From Viola odorata (lineage: Eukaryota; Streptophyta; Magnoliopsida; Malpighiales; Violaceae), in assembly GCA_963691705.1 (NCBI GenBank), contig OY829539.1:684501-748500 (forward strand): DNA of 64,000 nucleotides, given 5' to 3'. Shown piece by piece: positions 11,620-22,263 of this stretch (position 1 is its first letter; each line of letters begins with the position of its first letter). The notes beneath the pieces were generated by a model. It had not been told where the DNA came from and did no database searches. It was given only the letters and a program-made list of their open reading frames with translations. The position numbers and the translations under genes were made by a program.

Positions 11620-12180
11620 CAACTGCTTTAATTTTTCGCAAGCTGCTGGAAATTCTTCCGCAATTTATCAACTGTTTATTTTCTGCAAATATCAACTATT
11701 TATTTTCTGTAAATATCAATTGTTTTAGTTTCTGCAAATATCAAACTGCTTTAATTTTTCGCAAGCTGCTGGAAATTCTTCTGCAATTTATCAACTGTTT
11801 ATTTTCTGCAAATATCAACTGTTTATTTTCTGCAAATATCAATTGTTTTATTTTCTGCAAATATCAAACTGCTTTAATTTTTCGCAAACTGCTGGAAATT
11901 CTTCCACAATTTATCAATTGTTTTATTTTCTGCAAATATCAACTGTTTTATTTCTGTAAATATCAATTGTTTTATTTCTGCAAATATCAATTGTTTTATT
12001 TTCTGCAAATATCAACTGTTTTATTTTCTGCAATAGCAACTGTTTTATTTTCTGCAAATATCCAACTACTTATTTCTGCATTATCAACCTGTTTTATTTT
12101 CTGCAAATCATCAACTGTTTTAATTCCCTATAAATCGTCAACTACATTTAATTTTTCTGCACTTATCAAAACAACATTTA
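11620..12180. repeat. AT-rich minisatellite, about 25-bp unit
   Basis: Degenerate tandem copies of a TATCAACTGTTTTATTTTCTGC-like unit run through this stretch, interspersed with a CTGCTGGAAATTCTTC motif three times. Such arrays are common inside Ogre/Tat LTRs and leaders. Confidence 0.85.
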
Positions 12181-12187
12181 ATTTTCA

Positions 12188-12605
12188 TATGCGTTAAATC
12201 CATCATTTCTCGCATGCAATCAACTCAGCATTTAGATTTTCGTATGCGTCAAATCCATCATTTCTCGCATGCAATCAACTCAGCATTTAATTCTCGTATG
12301 CGTTAAATCCATCATTTCTCGCATGCAATCAACTCAGCATTTAGATTCTCGTATGCGCTAAATCCATCATTTCTCGCATGCAATCAACTCAGCATTTAGA
12401 TTTTCGTATGCGTCAAATTCATAATTTCTCGCATGCAATCAACTCAGCATCTAATTTTCGTATGCGTCAAATCCATCATTTCTCGCATGCAATCAACTCA
12501 GCATTTAATTTTCGTATGCGTTAAATCCATCATTTCTCGCATGCAATCAACTCAGCATTTAATTCTCGTATGCGTTAAATCCATCATTTCTCGCATGCAA
12601 TCAAG
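12188..12605. repeat. Minisatellite, about 53-bp unit, 7-8 copies
   Basis: The core ATTTCTCGCATGCAATCAA recurs about every 53-54 bp (near 12205, 12260, 12313, 12367, 12423, 12477, 12531 and 12584). The short ORF across it is only a product of repetition. Confidence 0.9.
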
Positions 12606-13506
12606 TTTCATTTAAATTTTTGCACTCATAAAATTGTTTATTTATTTTTCGAGCTATCACTAACACTATCATTTTGTAGGTTTTAATTTCAAGCTTCGCT
12701 CGAAAGTACACCTTTGGTTCCCTTTTATTTATTCAACGCTTTTCGTAAATATCAATCGTACGCATGATATATAGAACTGCTAGAATTAAAATCAACCCAC
12801 ATGAACAACGTGTTTAAAGACTTGCTTAAAATGTCATGCTCATATGATTTTAAATTCTCGCTTATATTGACTGCATGTACATGGGGACTTTTGATCCCAC
12901 ATCAAGTTATCATTTCAAAAACCTTTCATTTAATCTGTACTCTACTAAACTATCCATGATAGAATCACGTAGTAATTAATTTAATCATGCATGGCCCGAT
13001 GATGAAATAGAGGACGCTCATTCAGTCTTACGGAAAAATCAGTCCCATCACGTTACGGTCAGGAATAATCAATCGGTCTTGATAAACGGTAACCCCGTTA
13101 GAAAGATTCCTTAATTATTCCTGAACGGTCACGATCATAGAAAAGACTAAAGTGACGATTCCTCTGAGGGCCCCCTTTTCAAAACGCATTTTATCAAACA
13201 CCTTTTAAAACACCTCTCTCATCAACCGGTAACCATTTTCGGATATGACTCGGGTGCCTAACACCTTCCCGAGACCATAATACGACCCTGAACCTTTTGT
13301 CTGGGGTCCAGACCCCTTTTTTGTGCCTTTAGTTTTTTTACTTATTATATTTCTTATGCCATGACGATTAAGGTTCCCTAAACCTAGCAACCAAATTAGG
13401 GTGGCAACTTCATTGCATGCTGCTAGGCGTCCCTTTTACGCCGAGCATTTGAAGGTCTCAAATTTCGTTGCACACTCCCGAATTTTTTAATTTTCGGGGC
13501 GCGACA

Positions 13507-13893
13507 CATTCAATCCTACATTACAATCAATTAAACCTTCATAATTTTTATATGAAAATTTTAAAACGCTACTTTTTGCTTCTGTTTTATTTCTACTTTA
13601 TAATAGAAGTATAAATACTACATACTTACATACGAGAGCCAAGCCGAATCAGATCGAGCTGATTAAAGTCACTACCTAAAATTTAAAATCCTGAATCCGA
13701 CCCTTTAACACTAGCGGGTAAATGGTCAACCTAGGGCAGACCGGACTTGAAATTAGTACCTAACCCGTTAACCCGTCTATTCGGTGCAAGCTCAGCGGTC
13801 TACTTAGTACACTAACCAAACGGGTTTGAAATTTCTTTTTTCAATTATATATGATCGACTGGTAGAGTCAGAATTTTCAATTTGGTATTAAAA
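13507..13893. other. Intergenic DNA
   Basis: AT-rich sequence between the Ogre-like LTR end and the MULE. No ORF or element was recognised. Confidence 0.6.
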
Positions 13894-13902
13894 AATTAAA
13901 AT

Positions 13903-14647
13903 GAGTAATGCTATTCAGGGCGAATGAGCAGCCCGAACAGCCGGCCCGAACGACATTCGGCTAAAACACTTTCCCTTCTTCGTTCTTCTTCCCCTTCATC
14001 CCCGACCGACACACCTCCTCCTCCAGCAGCCACCTCCTTCATCCTCTCCACCGGCCTCCACCACTGCACCCACCTCCTCTCCCGCGTCCCTCACCCAAGT
14101 TCTAAAACACTGAAACACATCATTTCCGGTAAAGCTAAGCACTCAAAGATGACATTGTTTCCGGTAATGCTAAGTTCGAGGACATCGTTTCTCGTTTCTC
14201 CGACTGCAGCTCCGCCAAGCGAGGCGGTGATATTTGCTTAGTTTGCTTGATTGATTAATCTGCTGGGTTTATTGATTGATTAATTTGCTGGATTGCTTGA
14301 TTGATTAATTGCTTGGATTAAATTGATTGAATTGCTACTGATTAATTGCTGGGTTAATTTACTGTCAATTGATTTTGCTGAGTTAATTTGCAATCGAAAT
14401 TACCGGTTGGTTTTGCTTTCGATTTGGGTAGAATTACCGAATTGAGGGTTTGGGTTTTTTGGTTTGTTTGTTTGGGTGATTGGAGGAGTCGAAGTGCTGG
14501 AAAATTGAAGTTGGTTTTGTTTTGGGTTGCCGGCCGGAGCTTCGCGATTGTTTGGAAGAAGAACGAAGAAGGGGAAGTGTTTTAGCGAATGACGTGGAAT
14601 TCAGGCTGGCTGTTCGGGCTGCTCATTCGCCCTGAATAGCATTACTC
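13903..14647. mobile_element. Mutator-like element carrying a host gene fragment (Pack-MULE)
   Basis: The 745-bp element has perfect 40-bp terminal inverted repeats (13903-13942 and 14608-14647, starting GAGTAATGCTATTCAGGG). Similarity resumes inward over CTAAAACACTT and CTTCTTCGTTCTTCTTCC, so the full TIR is about 95 bp with mismatches. It is flanked by a perfect 9-bp TSD, AATTAAAAT (13894-13902 and 14648-14656). Long TIRs plus 9-bp TSD are the signature of Mutator-like elements. It encodes no transposase, so it would need one in trans. Its interior holds a PIN1-type isomerase fragment. Confidence 0.93.
14151..14231 (+). pseudogene. Captured fragment of a PIN1-type peptidyl-prolyl isomerase gene
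   Basis: Read from 14151, 27 codons give DIVSGNAKFEDIVS then RFSDCSSAKRGGD. This matches the parvulin catalytic domain of plant PIN1-type isomerases around the conserved SDCSSAKRGGDLG motif (recalled from the Arabidopsis PIN1 homologue). Similarity stops after GGD, where a T-rich, intron-like stretch begins. A shorter, diverged copy of the ISGKAK part sits just upstream (14119-14139), suggesting a local duplication. The motif is only part of the domain, so no functional enzyme is encoded. The 105-aa ORF from 13924 is in a different frame and is not meaningful. Confidence 0.75.
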
Positions 14648-14708
14648 AATTAAAATACTCACCGCTGCGGATGCCAAACATCACTAGCACTGCTCTTTGG
14701 AAGAGAAA

Positions 14709-15060
14709 ATGGCGAAAACAATGTGTTCCCGCCTTTCCCTCCTTCCATCTATCTTCAGAACCTCAAAAACACATTTGTCACCCGTCTCTAGCTCGAGGTT
14801 TCATTTGCCCTTCCTCTCACTTTTCTCTTCTTGGCTGGATGTTATTATTCGTGTAGGAAGATATCTGCTTATGATCTTAAGCAGTTGATGTTATGCAGCT
14901 GTTAGCATTTAGAATAAGTTGGTCTGTAACTTCATAATCCAAATTAATCTCTTTTTAGTGTCCCTTTTTCAGGTTATATGACATTTACAGTTCCATTGAT
15001 GCTCAAATCTATGGAGAGTTTTGTCCACACTTTCAAGGTTGGTTTTGTGTTCAGCATGTA
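14709..15060 (+). pseudogene. 5' part of a host gene split by the 20-kb Tat-type element
   Basis: The ATG at 14709 opens MAKTMCSRLSLLPSIFRTSK, a Ser/Arg-rich, acid-free N-terminus of the kind used for organelle import. A second putative exon follows an acceptor TTTTTCAG near 14972 and reads LYDIYSSIDAQIYGEFC. Exon borders are uncertain. The element at 15480 landed further downstream, probably in an intron, and the remaining exon lies at 35625-36427. Joining the two parts rests on the TSD GCAAG at both element ends and on the same strand. The family was not recognised. Confidence 0.45.
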
Positions 15061-15479
15061 TTTGTGAAATGTCCTCATTGCCGGAGATTGTCCGTTGTTA
15101 CTTCACTAATCTATAATTACGTCCCATTGAAAATTATGTACCAAATATTTATCTTTTGCTCTGTTCTTCTAAGATTTATTTCTTATCGTGAATAGTTTAC
15201 TTTCTTATATGGAATGGTGTTTTTTCTTTTGGTCATCCATAATTGTAACAGTCTTGCCTCATGTTTCTTTCTGAACATCATCTATCTACATAGAAGCTTC
15301 CTTCGGTTGTTTTTAAGTTCTTATTTGTATTCGATGAGAGCATGTGGCAACGCGTTCTCGGCTTTTTGTGTTTGATTATTGAGAAGCTGCATGAAGATGC
15401 ATCAATTAGCTAGAAAAGTTCTTGGCTAGGTTGTTCTTTCGTGGAAATGACATTATTTTCCTAGAGTTTGAGGTGCAAG

Positions 15480-16070
15480 TGATAACACTTAGATAAATCA
15501 CAAGGGTAAAGAAGTCTTCTGATCCTAATTAATGAAAGGTTATATGGCCACGTGGGCGTAGCCAGGATGAGCTGGCCATAGTTACCGGTAGGATGCAATA
15601 TCCAGTAACTCGTAAGGTTAACGGTAACAAGCTAGCAAGGTACCGGTAGGATGCTATTCCTGGTACTTGGAAGGTCTTTGACAGTGAGCTAACGGTAACT
15701 GAGTACCGGTTGCTATAATGACATCAGTTATTGGCTCGTAACGGTCGTGAGAGGACCGTTACGCACGTTGCAGACTGAGTTATTATCTTCTTTAATGGCA
15801 TTGATTGCTACATTGATGCCAGTATAACGGTCGTCAGGTATGGCTTATAAATAGCAGAGTAAGGCAAGGTATTACGCACGTACACACACACGCATGCTAG
15901 CAGTTATTGTCCTTAAGCTCTTACTACTTGCGCAGTATACTGACTTGACCGTCGGAGAGTTTACGCCCGAGACCTCCTCCGGCGCATTGTAGGTAACACG
16001 GAGCAGACTGGAAGGACAAGCAACAAACACAAATTACCTAAAAAGGGCTACCCCTAATCGTAGATTATCA
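15480..16070 (+). repeat. 5' LTR of the Tat-type element
   Basis: 591 bp, with TATAAATA near 15845 and the R/U5 motif block ACTGACTTGACCGTCGGAG (15939-15957) followed by GCATTG and AGGTAACACGG. The sequence right after it, TTTGGTGCTTTCGTTGAGAG (16071-16090), occupies the primer binding site position and resembles the leader of many Tat-lineage elements. A GTACCGGTAGGATGC motif occurs twice (about 15580 and 15640). Confidence 0.9.
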
Positions 16071-16173
16071 TTTGGTGCTTTCGTTGAGAGTTTTGGATCA
16101 TTGAGTGAGACGACCTTGATAATCCAAGCTCTCCTTTCCACATAACTAGAGAACTTTCTGACACTTGCGAGAA

Positions 16174-19100
16174 ATGACTTCAGAACCTCAGGTTTCTGGA
16201 CCCAGCAATATTCCGGTGGTATCGAGTCAGGAGATTTCTAGACTGACACAATCGTTAACACTTCCCAATGTGGGCAATAATCAGCCACTTTTCAGGCATT
16301 TAGATTTTCTCCACACACCAGGAAATAACACGAATGCGTCCAATTCCCTCTTGCCGGGATCAAGTGTTTCAGGGAGGCCGTTATCGGTGACGGCGGATTC
16401 GGTAGCTGTGTTACACCAGAGAATGGATGAGATGATGTTGTTGTTATCAAACTTGGCTTGACAGTCAGTAGCGTACCCCCACCCGTTGCCAAATCTCTCG
16501 ACACCTCAAGTCACATTGAATCCATTCGCCTCGTTGCCACAGGTGTCACAGCCTCTTCCTCCACCACCACCATTTGTCCCGGAGATTGGAAGAGGCCAAC
16601 CTGTCCACCAGAGGTTGCAATCGGAAGTGGTCCCGCGAAGGGAGGAGGGATACATGGAAAATTTTGAGAAGGAGGATGATCCGGGGGCGGAGCGTAGCCT
16701 TGCAAGAAGTCGGTCACATCGAAGGGTCAGGGAGTCAGAGGACAGGCGAAGTCAGGACAGGTCACCACATGAAAACCACTCCGTGCGTGGTCCGCACAGT
16801 CGACATGGAAGAGAACCACGTTGAGGTTCTCCATCGGCTACCTCGGCTCGACGAAGGGAGCGGGATGATGACCCTGGGCATTCGTTGAGCAGCCAGATCT
16901 GTCAGCATCAGGTTAGCCGAAGGATCAAACTGCCCACGGAGCATTATGATGGGACAAGGGATCCCATCACTCATCTCAACAGAGTAAAAGACTTCATGAA
17001 GATTCAGACACGAAGGGACGAGGCTCTGTGTCAGCTTTTTGTCCTCACGCTCACGGGGGTGGCAAGGAAATGGTTTGAAGGGTTGACGGCTGGGTCGGTT
17101 GATTCTTTTGCTACGTTAGAAGAACGGTTCCGTAGCAGATTTAGTACTTCAATTCCCCTTAAGAAATCCTCAGCGGATTTGTTTGATATAAGGAGGAAGA
17201 AGGGGGGGTCTCTGAAGGCCTACTTAGAACGGTTCAATCTAGAGATGTCTGTGATGACTGATGTTACAGTGGAAATCACAGTGGAGGCACTGAAACAGAA
17301 CTGCAGTTATGACAAGCTGGAAGACACACTGTTGGTGGACCCACCAGCAACGTTAGATCTCTTGCGAATCCGGGCGAACAATTTTGCCAGGATGGAAGAA
17401 GCTAACTACCAAAGGAGGAAGTGAGAAGCGTCACCTCCGGTAAAGAAGATGGAGGAGAAGACTCGGAAAGAGCATCTCTCGAAGAAGGCAGGGAGCAAAA
17501 CGGAAAGGGGATCTTCGTCGTTGTTGCTGCCTAGGGCTGAGATATTGGCTATCATTGAACGGAAAGGATTGCCAATTAAGTACCCGGTTCATAGACCAGG
17601 AATGAACTTGGGAGGAAGGAAGGACCATTATTGCCGTTTCCACAAAGCTACCGGGCATGACACTAAGCGGTGTTAGGCGTTGAAACTAGCGATCGAGAGG
17701 CTAACGGAAGATGGCTATTGGGGAGAGATTGCAATCCAAGGTCGTCGTCAGGGAACTGAGCCGCGACAGGAGTCGAATTGGGAGGAAACAACTCATAGGG
17801 AGTCCACGAAGATGCCCGTTACTGACCGGCGAAAGGATAAGTCCAAGGAGGTTATCGCGGCAGCCATGGGGGATTTCCCTTTGATCTCTCTAATAGTTGG
17901 AGGAGCTGAGAGCCTGAAAGGATCTACTAGTAGTAGGGCAAATGAGGAAGAGGGATCTTTGGCCGGAGAAAAAAGGAAGAGAGAGGAGTCCTTGAAAGAA
18001 GGTATGGGTTTCGACACGCTGGATCGCATGGTGATTTCATTCTCAGAGGAAGATGAGATTGGGGTCGTCTACCCACAAAATGATGCTATGGTTATGACAA
18101 TGGTTGTGGGAGGATACTGGGTAGCAACGAATCTGGTCGACAACGGTAGCACCGTCAACCTTCTATCGTATAAGGCGTACAAGGCGATGGGTCACCCCGA
18201 ATTCGAGCTAATCTCGTGCCCTAAACCCATCATAGGGGTTGATGGGATTCCAATTCCCGTAGTAGGAGTGACGCACTTTTCTGTGTTCTTTTCAGAAGAC
18301 AGCGGAATGAGAACTGTGGAACAGTTGTTCATGGTAGTAGATCTCAATCTACCATACAACGGGATCTTAGGCCGGTCGTTTCTCAATGCATTTGGGGCGA
18401 TCATATCCCAGCGGCATTTGAAGCTGAAGTATCCTTCATGGGACGGGGTTGTCACCATCAAGGGAGATCAAAGGCTAGCCGCAGAATGTTATCTTGTCAT
18501 GACTAGTGGAGCCACTAATCGCTATGTCTGTGTAGCTTCTGACTCGTTTGACCAACCGGATGAGAGAAGGATGCAGCCGTTGGAGACAATGGTACCGGTG
18601 CCCGTCGAGGGGATAGAGGGCGGTCATTTTCTGGTTAGTGAAAAGCTAACGCCAGAGGAACAATCACAGCTAGTACGACTATTGGAGAAATATACTGGAA
18701 ACTTTGCATGGACATCTGCGGATATGCCCGGCATCCCTAGAGAAATGGCATAGCACCGTTTGAATATAGATCCTACAGCGAAGCCAGTGCAGTAGAAACG
18801 GCGATCCTTCTAGAAGGAAAAAGCAGATGCCATCGAGAAGGAGGTAGCCAAACTCCTCAAGGCAGGTTTCATAAGAGAGGTGCAGTATCCTCCTTGGTTG
18901 GCTAATCCGGTAGTGGTACCTAAGCCTAACGGGGAGTGGAGAATGTGCATTGATTTCACGGATCTAAATGAGGCGTGTCCGAAAGACTGCTATCCACTTC
19001 CTCGGATCGAGCAATTGGTAGACCAAACAGCGGGGTATGAGTACCTAAGTTTGCTAGATGCTAATTCCGGGTACCACCAGATTCCAATGGCGGTGAAGGA

Positions 19101-20277
19101 CGAAGAGAAAACAGCTATCATAACTCCGAAAGAGACTTATTGTTATACGGCGATGTCATTTGGGCTGAAGAATGCTGGTGCAACTTTTCAGAGAACGGCT
19201 AACAAGATTTTTAAAGCACAAATTGGGCGGAACATGGAAGTATATGTTGATGATATGTTGATAAAGAGTAAGAGTTTTGAGACGCACTTGGCAGACTTAC
19301 AGGAGGCATTCGAGGTCATGAACCGGTACGGGATGAAAGTTAATCCTAAGAAGTGCATGTTCGCATTTCAAAGGGGTAAATTTATGGGCTATGTCGTTAG
19401 CCGGAGGGGTATCCAGCCTAACCCCTCGAAACTGCGCGCGATTCATGATATGATATCACCTTGCAATATAAAGGAGGTGCAGAGGCTTACTGGAAGGATC
19501 ATCGCATTAAGTCGATTTATATCTAAGCAAGGGGAGAGGTGTTTGCCTTTCTTTAAGCTAATCAGAAAAAGGGCTCCGTTTGGATGGACTGAGGAGTGTG
19601 AGAAAGCTTTTGCCGACTTAAAAGAGTATCTAGCGTCAGATTTGCTGCTTACATGGCCAAAAGAGAGGGACACTTTGTATTTATATTTGGGAGTAGTAGA
19701 GGAGGTCGTCAGCGTGGTACTAGTGCGTGATGATGAGGGAATCCATCGACCTGTCTGCTTCGTAAGTAGAATTTTGAAAGATGCCGAGTTAAGGTACGAC
19801 CGAATATAGAAGGTAGCTTATGCTAGGAAAATGAACCGGTACTTTCAAGCGTACTTGGTCATTGTGCTGACAAATATGCCTCTGAAGCGAATATTAAAAA
19901 AGCCTGAAATATCCGGTAGGATGGTTATTTGGGCCTTCGAACTGGAGCAATACGGGTTGCGTTACCGAGTGTACTTAGCTGATTTCGTGGCCGAGTGTAC
20001 TTTTCCGGACACACCCCTGAAGGAAGATGGAAGAACTGTCGACAACTTTCTACCACTACCGGAAGCGTATGGAGAGACGTGGACAATTCATGTTGATGGA
20101 GCGAAGAATCAGGAATCGGCAGGTGCCGGTATTGTCATCTCCGGACCAGACGGAATTAAGATGAGATACGCTTTTCGAATCCTGAAGCCGTTGTCTAACA
20201 ACGCGGCCGGCCGAGTACGAGGCACTGCTAACTGGACTGCGCATTGGGAAGGAATTGAGTGCCAAAGAAGTTCATGA
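16174..20277 (+). pseudogene. Gag, protease, RT and RNase H of the Tat-type element
   Basis: One continuous frame runs from the ATG at 16174 to about 20205 but is broken by stops at 16459, 16822, 17422, 17674, 18751, 18793, 18811 and 19807. Gag has RIKLPTEHYDGTRDPITHL and RKWFEGL, then a zinc-type CRFHKATGHDTKRC. Protease has ATNLVDNGSTVNLLSY and NGILGRSFL. RT has PNGEWRMCIDFTDLNEACPK, YHQIPM and the YVDDML catalytic motif. The RNase H start IHVDGAKNQESAGAG is followed by a GGCC duplication (20205-20212) that shifts the frame; similarity then continues in another frame (EYEALLTGLRIG, HGDSKLIASQVNG). All eight stops can arise from C-to-T or G-to-A changes. The SIRE element interrupts what follows. 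Confidence 0.9.
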
Positions 20278-20696
20278 TCATGGGGAGATAAGCGATCTCC
20301 GTTTGAGGATTCATGGGGATTCTAAGCTAATAGCCTCTCAGGTTAATGGAGCCTCTCAGGCAAAGAATCCCATGATGATCTGGTACTTGGAAAAGGTACA
20401 AAAGGGTTAACAGCAGTTAGGGAGAGGGGAATACGAGTAGAAATTGAACATGTCCCACGATAGGAGAACTCTGAAGCTGATGAAATTGTAAAGTTAGCTG
20501 TTGATCCAGTAGCAGTCATGCCTAAGGATGTTATGGTAGAAGAGATCTCGACACCCTCATTCATGGAGGAACAGTTGTCTCTATGTGTCGCAATGAGTGA
20601 AAATGATTGGCGAGTACCGGTCATAAGTTACCTAAAGCATGGAAGGCTACTAGAGGATAGAAAAGAGGCAAAGAAAATCTTGAAACAGGTGGATAG

Positions 20697-21877
20697 TGAT
20701 AAACGGCCTAGAGGGGGGGGGGGTGAATAGGCAATAATAGGAAATAAAAATTCTAACACAAATGTAAATAATTTGAGTGCGGAAATTAGAATGTAAAAAC
20801 ACAAGTACGTATAGTGGTTCCAATTCCTCAATGAATTGTACTCCACTACCTAAGAGTCCTCCTCTTAGGATTTTCTAACAACGAACACTTCGTTATTTAC
20901 CTTGAGTTTTTACGGGTTCAACTCAAACCTTACACCTTGGTTTTTCCGGGCTCAACCAATAAACCTTACACCTTGGTTTTTCCGGGCTCAACCAATAAAC
21001 CTTACACTTGGTTTTTGCTAAGGGCTCAACCAACAAACCTTACAATGTGATTTTTCCGGGCTCAATCACAACCTATAACAATCAAGTTTTCTTTGACAAG
21101 AGAATGTTAACTAGCAACACAATTGGTGTACAAATAAATTATGTATGATTCAATAATCAACACCAATAAATGAACAAGAATACCTCAAAAGAAAGCTTAA
21201 ACCTTACTTGAAAATATGGACACAAGATTGAGTAAATTCGGATGAGTGAAGCTTGTGTTATCAAAGAGTCAAGTTGAAGGCTTTTGCAAAACTCAGATTT
21301 TTGGTCTTTTGAAAAGTATGAGAGCTTTCTAAAATCTTTCTTGTGTTCTAAATGTTCTTGTTATGTTCTAACTCATCTAGGATGAGTATATATAGGTTTT
21401 AGATCAGTTATGATCTAGACAAGAAAGTATGGAGCCAAAAATCCCGTTATAGTGGACAAAATAGCTGTTGGGAAAAACTAGCCGTTGGGCAAAACGCTAT
21501 GGCGTTTTGAATAACGCTATAGCGTTTTGCTACTGAAGTTATTTCGTAACTTCAGAGGCAAAACGCTATGGCGTTTTAAGCCTGACGAAAATGCAGAAAA
21601 CTTTTCCGAAATTCATTTTCGCTTAAAACCTTTTGACTCAAAAACTCTTGAGGTATTAAATGAACATTAATCAAGTGTTAAATTGAATCATACTTACATG
21701 ATTAGAGTTCTAATGTACACTTGATCTTCTAGCTTGTGATATCTTGATTTGTTGCTTCTTTTCTTATTTGCTTGATCACAAACTACACACACTTTAACTT
21801 CAAATTGCATTAGTAATACTAATTAGTTTGTGTGTCTAAAATCATCAAAACAAGAGTAAGTTACCCTTGGGCTAACA
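20697..21877 (-). repeat. 3' LTR of the SIRE-type element
   Basis: Contains an 11-base G run (20713-20723), about four tandem 36-bp units with TTTTTCCGGGCTCAACCAA (about 20930-21070), TATATATA near 21386-21393 and three palindromic AAAACGCTATAGCGTTTT-type boxes (21491, 21513 and 21560). Confidence 0.93.
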
Positions 21878-22140
21878 ATCTCCCCCTTTTTGATGATGAC
21901 AACCACAAGCTAATTATAAAACATAATTGAACTAGCAATTGAAGTTGAAGTCAAAATGGAGAAAACTTATATCTCCTATCTTTGCCAAAGGAATGCTCCC
22001 CCTACATAAAACATTAGTTGCACATAGAGCATAGCAAAGATTAAAAGTTTTGCTCCCCCTAAATCTTACCATTCTCCCCTTTGATGTAAGCTTCATTACC
22101 AATTGATAAATGTCTTCCCCTTAACTCATTCTCCCCCTTT
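21878..22140 (-). other. Polypurine tract of SIRE plus several extra copies upstream
   Basis: The tract next to the 3' LTR (21880-21892; AAAAAGGGGGAGA on the minus strand) is preceded in element orientation by similar runs at about 21996-22003, 22052-22060, 22072-22080 and 22130-22140, mostly of the form GGGGGAG or GGGGAGA. Repeated polypurine tracts before the 3' LTR are a known SIRE trait. No ORF lies between them. Confidence 0.7.
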
Positions 22141-22263
22141 GTCATTAGCAAAAATTAGGAGGTAAAAAAAATAGGAGGTCCAAAAGATCAAATAAGGAGT
22201 AAAGAAAGGAGCAAGCAAAGATTAAAATCCAAACATACCAAATGAATGCAAATAGCAAAAGAC

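Larger units (their letters stand above)
881..13506 (+). mobile_element. Large Ogre/Tat-type Gypsy solo LTR, split by the CRM-type element
   Basis: The unit starts TGATACCCGAATTTTGACGC at 881 and ends with a TTTTCGGGGCGCGACA-type terminus at 13506. Near the end it has GGTGCCTAACACCTTCCCGA (about 13251-13272) followed by a stretch on ACGACCCTGAACC, which I know from the 3' ends of Ogre/Tat LTRs. A TATA box (CTATAAATA) lies near 10771. Removing the inserted element at 1464-10434 leaves about 3.66 kb. No gag or pol is seen, so a solo LTR or a truncated copy fits best. CATTC occurs at 13507-13511 and at 873-877, but the left copy is 3 bp away from the TG start, so the TSD is imperfect. The lineage is inferred from terminal motifs only. 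Confidence 0.55.

Noticed and set aside
11620..12605. Possible CRISPR-like array
   Set aside because: Units are contiguous without unique spacers, vary in length, and lie inside a plant LTR.
12433..12615. ORF with repeated MQSTQHLIFVCVKSIISR units
   Set aside because: It is the translation of the 53-bp minisatellite and has no start context or homology.
13924..14241. 105-codon ORF in the Mutator-like element
   Set aside because: The recognisable PIN1 match is in another frame; this ORF is an overlap artefact.
16458..16974. Several overlapping ORFs on both strands in the Tat-type gag
   Set aside because: The true Gag frame is continuous with the protease and RT frame through the stops; the others are shadows.
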